From Cloacimonetes bacterium UBA5210 (GTDB taxonomy: Bacteria; Cloacimonadota; Cloacimonadia; Cloacimonadales; Cloacimonadaceae): a DNA stretch of 20,002 bases. Of this stretch, positions 7,791 through 13,496 are shown one piece after another. The stretch lies in the NCBI GenBank assembly GCA_002412625.1, contig DHVK01000058.1, positions 1-20,002 on the forward strand, written 5' to 3'. The notes beneath the pieces were generated by a model. It had not been told where the DNA came from and ran no database searches. It saw only the letters and a list, made by a program, of their open reading frames with translations. Every line of letters begins with the position of its first letter. Positions within the stretch are counted from its first letter, which is position 1. Made by a program: the position numbers and the translations under genes.

Positions 7791-8612
7791 TTACTCCTTA
7801 AATAACAAACTGATATCCAGCGATTTATAGGAATGAGTGAGCGCTCCGCTGGAGATATAATGCACGCCGGTTTTGGCATATTGCATGATGTTGTCTTCGT
7901 TCACTCCGCCGGATATTTCCAGCTCCACTTTTTTGCCAAAGCGTTTCACCGCGGCTTTGATATCTTTGATGCTCATGTTGTCCAGCATCACCCGGTCCAC
8001 CTTGCCTGCCACCGCTTCTTCAAGCTCAGAGAGGTTGGTTACTTCCACCTCCACTTTGTAGCTGGCATTTTGTTGCTGAATCCTGGTGATCGCCTTGGTG
8101 ATGCCTCCGGCAGCCCGGATATGGTTTTCTTTCAACATGATCATGTCGTACAAACCATGCCGGTGATTGAGCCCGCCACCAACGCGCACGGCGTATTTCT
8201 CCAGGCTTCGCAGCAGAGGAGTGGTTTTGCGGGTATCCAGAAGTTTGGTGCTCGTGCCGCTCATGGCGTCTGCCATGCGGCGGGTTTGAGAGGCGATGCC
8301 TGACAGACGTTGCAAGAAGTTCAGCGCGGTGCGTTCTGCCTGCAGGATGCTGGCAGGTTTGCCTTCGATGCGCATGATCTCTTCCTGGGGCAACACCCGG
8401 TCTCCATCTTTGCGATACAGAGTTACTTTCAGCTCCGGATCAACCGTCTTGAAGACCTGTTTAGCGATCTCCGTGCCAGCCAGGATACCTTCCGCTTTGG
8501 CGATCATGTAGGCGGTATTGATGATGGGATCCAGATCCAGATAGCGTGTGGTGATATCTCCGGAACCGAGGTCTTCTTCCAAACTTTTGCGAATTATCTC
8601 ATCCAAGAGCAT
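7791..8612 (-). CDS. nadC: Nicotinate-nucleotide pyrophosphorylase (quinolinate phosphoribosyltransferase)
   Basis: This 273-residue enzyme converts quinolinate and PRPP to nicotinate mononucleotide, CO2 and PPi in de novo NAD synthesis. Family motifs are present: ERTALNFLQRLSGIA from residue 93, DTRKTTP at 126-132, GGGLNHR at 145-151 and MLKENHI at 159-165. The usual DTRKTTPGLR has Leu in place of Gly here. Length is normal. The ATG at 8612 has GGAGGG just upstream. nadA and nadB are not in the window. The leader is unusual: a strong terminator hairpin ends about 15 nt before the start, and the candidate promoter lies ~150 bp upstream. This suggests attenuation or another conditional control. 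Confidence 0.95.
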   Translation of the reverse strand: MLLDEIIRKSLEEDLGSGDITTRYLDLDPIINTAYMIAKAEGILAGTEIAKQVFKTVDPELKVTLYRKDGDRVLPQEEIMRIEGKPASILQAERTALNFLQRLSGIASQTRRMADAMSGTSTKLLDTRKTTPLLRSLEKYAVRVGGGLNHRHGLYDMIMLKENHIRAAGGITKAITRIQQQNASYKVEVEVTNLSELEEAVAGKVDRVMLDNMSIKDIKAAVKRFGKKVELEISGGVNEDNIMQYAKTGVHYISSGALTHSYKSLDISLLFKE

Positions 8613-8711
8613 CTACCCTCCAAAGCAAAAAAAAAGCACTTGCGCTTGCAAATGCTTAAACTCGATGCTTAAGTTGTCTTGTTCTATAGTTTTCTTGGTT
8701 CGTAAACACAT
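8613..8711 (-). other. Possible 32-codon leader ORF abutting nadC (uncertain)
   Basis: On the minus strand an ATG at 8711 opens a 32-codon frame. It reads through the terminator hairpin and stops with TAG directly before the nadC ATG. The predicted peptide begins MCLRTKKTIEQDN and contains FF-CF encoded by the T-run. The only upstream ribosome-like sequence is a weak AGAG. It may be chance. If translated, ribosomes on it would cross the terminator and couple to nadC. Confidence 0.2.
8627..8657 (-). terminator. Terminator hairpin in the nadC leader (putative attenuator)
   Basis: On the minus strand a 10-bp stem (8648-8657 with 8634-8643, one G-T pair) has a 4-nt loop and is followed by nine T's. 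It ends 14 bp before the nadC ATG and downstream of the candidate promoter. It therefore should stop most transcription unless antagonised. The left arm sequence TTAAGCAT is repeated just upstream (8665-8672), giving a possible alternative pairing partner. Confidence 0.75.
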
Positions 8712-8738
8712 ATTTTCTCTAAAACCTCTCTAAGGTGC

Positions 8739-8767
8739 CATGATTTTGACAGTCAAGAATTTGTCAA
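8739..8767 (-). promoter_or_regulatory. Candidate nadC promoter with palindrome in the spacer
   Basis: An exact TTGACA (8762-8767, minus) is followed by a 16-17 bp spacer and AATCAT/ATCATG. The spacer contains the perfect 11-bp palindrome TTGACTGTCAA (8746-8756), a possible operator. It lies just past the wrbA terminator, about 150 bp before the nadC start. Confidence 0.5.
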
Positions 8768-8793
8768 GCTAAACAATTAGCCGCAAACGTAGA

Positions 8794-8821
8794 AACCGCG
8801 TGAGATGCGTCCCACGCGGTT
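8794..8821 (-). terminator. Probable terminator downstream of the WrbA gene
   Basis: A 9-bp GC-rich stem (8794-8802 with 8813-8821) has a 10-nt loop. It starts about 40 bp after the WrbA stop. The T-tract on the minus strand is interrupted (TTTCTACGTTT), so efficiency is uncertain. A smaller perfect hairpin (GAATAG/CTATTC, 8835-8849) lies between it and the gene. Confidence 0.6.
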
Positions 8822-8862
8822 CTTGGTTCAAGAGGAATAGAATCTATTCGAGATATGGGTTT

Positions 8863-9471
8863 TTACTTCATGCGGCTCACCATGCGCGCCACGTGTTGCC
8901 CCTGGAAGAAGGCACCGTCAAGCTCAAACTTGTTTGGAACTTTACCGCCATCAGGGCCTGCCACGACGCTGGCGCCGTAGGGAGATCCACCGCTGATTTC
9001 TTCCATTGTGGATTGTCCGGCAAAGCTATAAGGTAGCCCGGCAATCAGCATTCCTTGGTGCAGGAGTACGGTATGGAAACTGAGAATTGTGGATTCCTGC
9101 CCACCGTGTTGGGTGCCTGTGGAGGTGAATACACTGCCGATTTTGCCGATCAAAGCGCCTTTTGCCCAGAGCCCTCCGGTAGAATCCAGAAAGGCCTTCA
9201 TCTGAGCCGGCATCATACCGAAGCGGGTAGGCACACCGAAGATGATGGCGTCATAATCCGCCAATTCCATGGGGTCTGCCACCGGGATGTGCTTAAACGC
9301 CTGCCGGGCTTCCAAGGCACCAATCTTTGCCAAAAGGTCATCACTCAGGGTTTCAGGTACCTGTTTGATTACCACATCAATATTATCTATGCTTTTAGCA
9401 CCTTCCGCGACAGCCTCAGCCATCTTGTATATGTGCCCGTAGGTCGAGTAAAACAGTACGAGTAGTTTCAT
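8863..9471 (-). CDS. wrbA: WrbA-family NAD(P)H:quinone oxidoreductase
   Basis: This 202-residue flavodoxin-fold enzyme reduces quinones by two electrons using FMN. The FMN-phosphate loop STYGHIYKMA begins at residue 9. PTRFG at 81-85 and STGTQHGGQE at 117-126 are typical WrbA flavin and isoalloxazine regions. The conserved His of SFHTVLLHQG is at 133. GSPYGASVVAGPDG at 162-175 is also a family hallmark. Length matches the ~200 of WrbA. The ATG at 9471 has GGAGA 5 nt upstream. An in-frame ATG at 9504 has no ribosome site and would add residues before the conserved beta strand. It is a single-gene unit between nadC and the threonine aldolase gene, cytoplasmic, probably for oxidative-stress or quinone defence. 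Confidence 0.93.
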   Translation of the reverse strand: MKLLVLFYSTYGHIYKMAEAVAEGAKSIDNIDVVIKQVPETLSDDLLAKIGALEARQAFKHIPVADPMELADYDAIIFGVPTRFGMMPAQMKAFLDSTGGLWAKGALIGKIGSVFTSTGTQHGGQESTILSFHTVLLHQGMLIAGLPYSFAGQSTMEEISGGSPYGASVVAGPDGGKVPNKFELDGAFFQGQHVARMVSRMK

Positions 9472-9501
9472 TGTTGTCTCCGTTATATTGTTCGTTACAA
9501 A

Positions 9502-9530
9502 CAAATTAAATGAAAATACCCATTGCGCAA
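9502..9530 (-). promoter_or_regulatory. Weak candidate promoter of the WrbA gene
   Basis: TTGCGC (9525-9530, minus) sits 59 bp before the ATG. A 16-17 bp spacer leads to TAATTT/AATTTG. It matches the window's recurring -35 position but only 4 of 6 bases of TTGACA. Confidence 0.25.
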
Positions 9531-9546
9531 GTAGGAAATTCCCCGC

Positions 9547-10578
9547 TTAGCTTCCGGCAAGCTCGCGAATGCTGGCAACAAGCTCCTCAATATGCTCTTC
9601 CAGGGTATTGAAAGAGCACATCAGGCGGACTTCGTTGCGCGCTTCATCCCAGGTGTAAAACATATATTTTTCTTGCAACGGCGCCATCCAGGCTTTGGGC
9701 ATGGTCACAAAAACGGCATTGACAAATACCTTTTGGCTGATCTTGATCTGTTTGAACTCGCCTAAGCGTTTTGCCAGAAGCTGCGCCATCGCATTGGCGT
9801 GCTTGGCGTTTGTCAGCCAAAGATCATTGTCCAGATACGCCTCGTATTGAGCGGAGATAAAGCGCATTTTGGAGAAGAGCTGATTGCACTGTTTGCGGTA
9901 GAAACGCATATTGGAAGTGAGTTCCAGATGGAAACTGATGATGGCTTCACCAAAGAGCAGTCCGTTTTTGGTACCGCCAAAACTGAGAATATCCACTCCG
10001 GCATCCCGGGTCATGGTTTTCAGATCAACCTGCAGCGCGGCAGCCGCGTTGGCCAGTCTGGCGCCGTCGATATGCAAGAGCATATTGTGAGCATGCGCGA
10101 AATCCGCCAATGCCCGGATTTCATCAACGCTATAGAGAGTCCCGTATTCGGTGCTTTGAGAGATTGAGACGATTCTGAACTGCGAGTGATGCTGATCCCG
10201 GTCGCCCATCAAGCGCGGCGCAATCAGCTTTGGTGTCAGCTTGCCATCAGGAGTCTTGATCGGGCTAAGTCTGGCCTGAGTGCATTTTTGCACCGCGCCG
10301 CATTCATCCACATTGATGTGCGCGCTTTCGGCACAGAGCACGGCATTGAAAGAGCTGATCAGGGATTGCAAGGCCAACACGTTGGCGCCGGTTCCGGTCA
10401 TCACCAGAAAAGCCTCACAATCTCCGCCAAACAGTGCCTCCAGCTGGTGCAAAACATCCTGAGTAAGAGGATCATCACCATAGGCGGGGCAAAATCCCGT
10501 GTTTGCTTTTTGCAGAGCGGATAACACGGTAAAATGGATTCCGCTGTGATTGTCGCTGCCAAAACTGATCGGAAACAT
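9547..10578 (-). CDS. Low-specificity L-threonine aldolase (PLP-dependent)
   Basis: This 343-residue fold-type I PLP enzyme cleaves L-threonine or allo-threonine to glycine and acetaldehyde. Recognisable features are FGSDNHSGIHF and AYGDDP near the N-terminus, the ring-stacking His of SAHINVDECGA, and Asp171 in LHIDGARLANA, which binds the pyridine nitrogen. The Schiff-base lysine is Lys204 in SFGGTKNG. A GTG codon lies directly before the ATG. The ATG at 10578 is preferred because GGGAG (10586-10590) is 7 nt upstream of it, versus 4 nt from the GTG. It is a single gene with a candidate promoter right after the lipoprotein terminator. The glycine produced could feed the glycine-cleavage pathway, which needs lipoylation (a lipoate ligase is encoded nearby), but that link is only inference. 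Confidence 0.92.
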   Translation of the reverse strand: MFPISFGSDNHSGIHFTVLSALQKANTGFCPAYGDDPLTQDVLHQLEALFGGDCEAFLVMTGTGANVLALQSLISSFNAVLCAESAHINVDECGAVQKCTQARLSPIKTPDGKLTPKLIAPRLMGDRDQHHSQFRIVSISQSTEYGTLYSVDEIRALADFAHAHNMLLHIDGARLANAAAALQVDLKTMTRDAGVDILSFGGTKNGLLFGEAIISFHLELTSNMRFYRKQCNQLFSKMRFISAQYEAYLDNDLWLTNAKHANAMAQLLAKRLGEFKQIKISQKVFVNAVFVTMPKAWMAPLQEKYMFYTWDEARNEVRLMCSFNTLEEHIEELVASIRELAGS

Positions 10579-10607
10579 CACTATTCTCCCATTATTTCTT
10601 TGATTCC

Positions 10608-10636
10608 AGATTTAAATCCTGCGCCCTTTGTGTCAA
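10608..10636 (-). promoter_or_regulatory. Candidate promoter of the threonine aldolase gene
   Basis: An exact TTGACA (10631-10636, minus) lies 53 bp before the ATG. A 16-17 bp spacer is followed by TAAATC/AAATCT, a poor -10. The following bases CAAAGGGC resemble those after the TTGACA of the lipoprotein gene. Confidence 0.45.
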
Positions 10637-10663
10637 GAGGGATTCCCGACGTGAATAGCAAAA

Positions 10664-10687
10664 GGCCGAAAAGCAATGTTTTCGGCC
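10664..10687 (-). terminator. Intrinsic terminator of the lipoprotein gene
   Basis: A perfect 9-bp stem GGCCGAAAA/TTTTCGGCC has a 6-nt loop, then TTTTG on the minus strand. It begins about 20 bp after the lipoprotein stop codon. Confidence 0.85.
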
Positions 10688-10708
10688 AGATCAAATTGGT
10701 TCAGCAGT

Positions 10709-11380
10709 TTAGAAATTCACGCCCAAAGTGCGATCCAGAAGATACAACTGCCAGGGATTGCTGCTGGAAGCTACCTGGCGCACATCCTTGATGTTGAACA
10801 CAAATTCATATTGCGCGGTCAAACCGTCCACCGTGAAGGGAACGATCAGGCTGAAGTTCTTGTTTTTATAACGCTGGGCTTCGCTGAATTCCACTGGGAA
10901 GAGCGGACGTTTTGCCCAAACTCCGGTTGCAGATTGATACACGTGATCTTTGGAAAACAGGGATTCGGACACATTGCCGCGGCGCGGGATCACAGTGGGG
11001 GTTTGCGGTTTGTTGCGATCGGCATATTTGGTTCCGGATACCAGGACTCCGCGACCGATGCGATCGACATCCAGATATTGCGCTTCATCCCAATCAACGG
11101 TCAGGGTTTGTTCGCTTTTGTTATACAGGGTAAGGTTCCAGCCGGCTTCGGTGGCGCTCCAGATGCCGCGGAAGAGATCATCTTCATAGGCATAGCGGAC
11201 CACATCCATGGTGTCGGCAACGGGCGCGCGGTAGCGTTGGTTAATGTCGCTGGCTTTGCGCACCATAGCAAGTTCGATGTCGTATTTCACGATCATTTTC
11301 TCGGTTTTGGTGGTGCCGGAGCAGCCGAACAAACCGAGCAGGATAATGACTAATAGCATAAATAAAATGGATTTCCTCAT
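10709..11380 (-). CDS. Lipoprotein of unknown function
   Basis: This 223-residue protein has a clear lipoprotein signal: basic MRKS, a hydrophobic stretch, then the lipobox LFGC with Cys20 as the lipidated residue, followed by Ser-Gly. The mature part is mixed and beta-rich. One segment (WNLTLYNKSEQTLTVDWDE) looks like the strand pattern of immunoglobulin-like or LEA14/FxLYD-like periplasmic domains; this is a weak impression, not a family call. The last ~60 residues include a second beta-rich portion (FSLIVPFTVDG, YEFVFNIKD). The ATG at 11380 has AAGGAG 5 nt upstream. It is a single gene with its own candidate promoter and terminator. It is probably anchored in an envelope membrane. No partner is suggested by the neighbours. 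Confidence 0.85.
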   Translation of the reverse strand: MRKSILFMLLVIILLGLFGCSGTTKTEKMIVKYDIELAMVRKASDINQRYRAPVADTMDVVRYAYEDDLFRGIWSATEAGWNLTLYNKSEQTLTVDWDEAQYLDVDRIGRGVLVSGTKYADRNKPQTPTVIPRRGNVSESLFSKDHVYQSATGVWAKRPLFPVEFSEAQRYKNKNFSLIVPFTVDGLTAQYEFVFNIKDVRQVASSSNPWQLYLLDRTLGVNF

Positions 11381-11411
11381 GGTATCTCCTTGGGCTTTTG
11401 TTTATGTTTAC

Positions 11412-11440
11412 AGTTTGATGTTTATGCCCTTTGCTGTCAA
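11412..11440 (-). promoter_or_regulatory. Candidate promoter of the lipoprotein gene
   Basis: An exact TTGACA (11435-11440, minus) lies 55 bp before the ATG. A 16-17 bp spacer is followed by TCAAAC/CAAACT, a poor -10. Confidence 0.4.
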
Positions 11441-11597
11441 TGAAAATCTGCTTTGGGTGCCGGGAAAACGCTTTACCGAGAGTGATAATGACCTCCTCGA
11501 TCTGTGGTAATTGTTGCTCTTTTCTGCCCTGTTTGATCAGCTTGAGTTTCTGCTGATTTTGTGCTGTTATCAAGCTGTGAATACTGGAGAATAAGGG

Positions 11598-11630
11598 CTT
11601 GAGATGAGCTTGATATTATCTTGATAGATG
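11598..11630. repeat. Three 11-bp direct repeats
   Basis: CTTGAGATGAG, CTTGATATTAT and CTTGATAGATG follow one another without gaps, sharing CTTGA and a purine-rich or AT-rich tail. An 11-bp period puts them on nearly the same DNA face. Confidence 0.6.
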
Positions 11631-11862
11631 CGGAGAGTGCCACTCGTGGAGTTCAATACGGTTCTCGTGGGAGAGGTTCGGAACTCAGCCAGACCTCGGG
11701 CGGGGGGAATGCACAAAGAGGCAAGAGACAAGAGTACGCAAAGAGAAAAAAGAGTATTTTGGAACACAGAGGAAAAGAAAGTGCTTTATCGAAGATTAGG
11801 GATTAGGCTACCGGGTGCCGATAGGCAATGTATCTTAACTCGTAACAGAGAAGAGGAATCGT

Positions 11863-11898
11863 TTCCATCCGTTCCATCCGTTCCATCCGTTCAATCTG
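11863..11898. repeat. 9-bp tandem repeat (TTCCATCCG)
   Basis: Three exact copies of TTCCATCCG (11863-11889) are followed by a degenerate fourth (TTCAATCTG, 11890-11898). The unit keeps a reading frame (SVP) but no real gene is associated. Confidence 0.9.
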
Positions 11899-11972
11899 CG
11901 TTCTATTGTTCTTAGCTCGAAGCGCGTGTTTGCTTGGTGCAGCGGTCGGTGCCTCGCCCATCCTCGCGCAAG

Positions 11973-12953
11973 CTAAAACATTGCGTCAATCAGCTCATTC
12001 AGGTCTGCTTCACCAAAGAAATCCTTGTATGCGGCTTTTTCAAATGCTTCCCGCACGCTTTCGCGGTTGTGCGAAATGCCGCTGAAGCATTGTTCCAGCT
12101 CTTTGAGGTTTCTGGAGGCAAAGAAATCGCCAAACACGCGCAAGCTGGTGATGATGCCGTTTGCGACATCCAGATAAAACTCGATGGTTCCGCCGGTGAT
12201 TCGGATGGCGTTTGCCAGGTTGTATTGGGGGCTCTTGCCGAAGTTCCAGTCCCAGGTGCCATAGCGGGAATCCACCAATTTTTGCACAGCCTCCCGGTCG
12301 TCGATGGACAGCGCGTAATCGCGCGCTTCAGGATACAGGCTGTGAACCTTGGCGCGCACCATCGGGATAAATTCTCCCAGTTTCATGGGCTGCGCCAGGT
12401 GGTCTGCTACGTTTGTCACTCTTGATCGAACAGATTTTACCGCTTTGTCCGAAAACTTCAGCGGATTCACCTTCAGCGCCTGCGTGAGAGAGTCCACATG
12501 GGAATTGAAGAGGATTGTGCCATGTTGCAGAGTCTTTCCGTTTTGCACCAGCTTGGCATTTCCGGAAAACTTCATGCCTTTGATGGTGAGGTCGTTTCTG
12601 CCCTGCAGTTCGGCGGGAACACCAAGCTCGTTCAGCACTTCCAGAACCGGAGCGGTGTAGCGGACAAAATTCACCGTGTCCGAATCCGCGCCGTTCATCA
12701 AAAAGCTGAAATTCAGGTTTCCCAGATCATGAAAAACCGTGCCTCCTCCGGTCAATCTGCGCACTACCGGAATGCTGTTCTGCTGCACCCATTGATAGTT
12801 GATTTCGGCGAGGGTGTTCTGGAACCTGCCCACAATGATACACGGTTCATTGATGTATAGCAGAAAGCAATCTTCATTGAAGGTGGAGAGGATGTATTCT
12901 TCCAGGGCGATATTGAACGGGGCATAATTTGAAGGGCTGAAAATGCTTAGCAT
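11973..12953 (-). CDS. lplA: Lipoate-protein ligase A
   Basis: This 326-residue enzyme activates lipoate with ATP and attaches it to lysines of lipoyl domains (E2 subunits, GcvH). Conserved motifs are RRLTGGGTVFHDLGN from residue 65, and GRNDLTIKGMKFSGNA at 118-133, whose Lys128 corresponds to the lipoyl-AMP-contacting lysine of E. coli LplA. QHGTILFN at 143-150 is also conserved. The C-terminal third (YGTWDWNFGKSP and onward) is the accessory domain of full-length LplA, so both catalytic and accessory parts are in one chain. The ATG at 12953 has AAGGA 6 nt upstream. The gene lies 65 bp downstream of the GerW-like gene on the same strand with no clear terminator between, so it may be co-transcribed with it. 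No lipoylated target protein is encoded in the window; the biotin carrier has biotin-type motifs. Confidence 0.95.
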   Translation of the reverse strand: MLSIFSPSNYAPFNIALEEYILSTFNEDCFLLYINEPCIIVGRFQNTLAEINYQWVQQNSIPVVRRLTGGGTVFHDLGNLNFSFLMNGADSDTVNFVRYTAPVLEVLNELGVPAELQGRNDLTIKGMKFSGNAKLVQNGKTLQHGTILFNSHVDSLTQALKVNPLKFSDKAVKSVRSRVTNVADHLAQPMKLGEFIPMVRAKVHSLYPEARDYALSIDDREAVQKLVDSRYGTWDWNFGKSPQYNLANAIRITGGTIEFYLDVANGIITSLRVFGDFFASRNLKELEQCFSGISHNRESVREAFEKAAYKDFFGEADLNELIDAMF

Positions 12954-13018
12954 GGTAAGTCCTTTTTGGGGTAGGGAGTTGCTGGAATTGAAGATAATCG
13001 GGCGACTTGTGGCATAAA

Positions 13019-13414
13019 TTAACGCTTTCGCCGCAGTTTATAGAGTTTGAGCAGTAAGACGCTGATGATGCCGAAGGCAGTGAAGATTTCGCGCATTGAG
13101 ACTACAGGATAGAATCTCACCCTGTCCTCTTTGATCACGTAGATGCCCACGGGTTCGGTTTTCACGCTTCCGCCGCCGCCACCGCCAAAGCTATCTTCGG
13201 CTGCATCGGGAGCTTCAGTTTCATGATTCTCTTTCTTGCTCTTCTTCTTGTTAGCAGGGCCTTGTCCGCCGCCTCCGCCAAATCCGAAAATCACCCGGGC
13301 TACAGGTATCACGGAGATTTTGCCGATGCTGCTGGGGCTTCCGATACTGAGGTTAACCCCTGCGCCAGTGTGAATCACTTCTTTGATCTGTGCAATCATT
13401 TTATCGAGTTTCAT
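13019..13414 (-). CDS. GerW/YtfJ-family (spore_YtfJ) protein
   Basis: This 131-residue protein has the family pattern: an N-terminal GAGVNLSIGSPSSIGKISVIPVARV-type strand region (about 17-41), then the glycine-rich loop FGFGGGGGQG at 43-52. A Lys-rich acidic insert (56-75) follows, then a second glycine run (77-82) and a KTEPVGIYVI strand region ending at about 94. The last ~25 residues form a hydrophobic segment (about 110-124) ending in KLRRKR, possibly a membrane anchor. In spore formers the family includes GerW, needed for a germination function, but homologues occur widely in non-sporulating bacteria with unknown role. The ATG at 13414 has AAAGGAG upstream at good spacing, so the 13 residues possible further upstream are not used. 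Confidence 0.87.
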   Translation of the reverse strand: MKLDKMIAQIKEVIHTGAGVNLSIGSPSSIGKISVIPVARVIFGFGGGGGQGPANKKKSKKENHETEAPDAAEDSFGGGGGGSVKTEPVGIYVIKEDRVRFYPVVSMREIFTAFGIISVLLLKLYKLRRKR

Positions 13415-13443
13415 AATAGACTCCTTTGAATTGCTCTGCGTCT

Positions 13444-13472
13444 CAAAGAGCATATTTGAGCTATCCTGTCAA
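13444..13472 (-). promoter_or_regulatory. Candidate promoter of the GerW-like gene
   Basis: An exact TTGACA (13467-13472, minus) lies 53 bp before the ATG. The -10 position (CTCTTT/TCTTTG) is poor, so only the -35-like element and its position support the call. Confidence 0.4.
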
Positions 13473-13496
13473 GCAAAAATGGGAAACTCATGCAAA

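Larger units (their letters stand above)
11441..11972. other. Gene-free, repeat-rich intergenic region
   Basis: No convincing gene is seen. The stretch contains three 11-bp direct repeats starting CTTGA (11598-11630) and small hairpins at 11640-11649 (CCAC/GTGG) and 11663-11674 (TCTC/GAGA). A purine-rich, CAAAGAG-like tract runs from about 11710 to 11780, and a 9-bp tandem repeat lies at 11863-11898. Frames that stay open here (11570-11767 minus, 11628-11915 plus) are low-complexity and lack ribosome sites. The make-up suggests decayed or non-autonomous repeats. No terminator with a good T-run was seen after the lipoate ligase gene. Confidence 0.6.

Noticed and set aside
11570..11767. Minus-strand 65-codon frame with a signal-peptide-like N-terminus
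   Set aside because: The hydrophobic run is the complement of the purine-rich repeat tract. There is no ribosome site and the rest has no protein-like pattern.
11628..11915. Plus-strand 95-codon frame ending in SVPSVPSV
   Set aside because: It is made of low-complexity intergenic repeats, has no ribosome site and matches no family.
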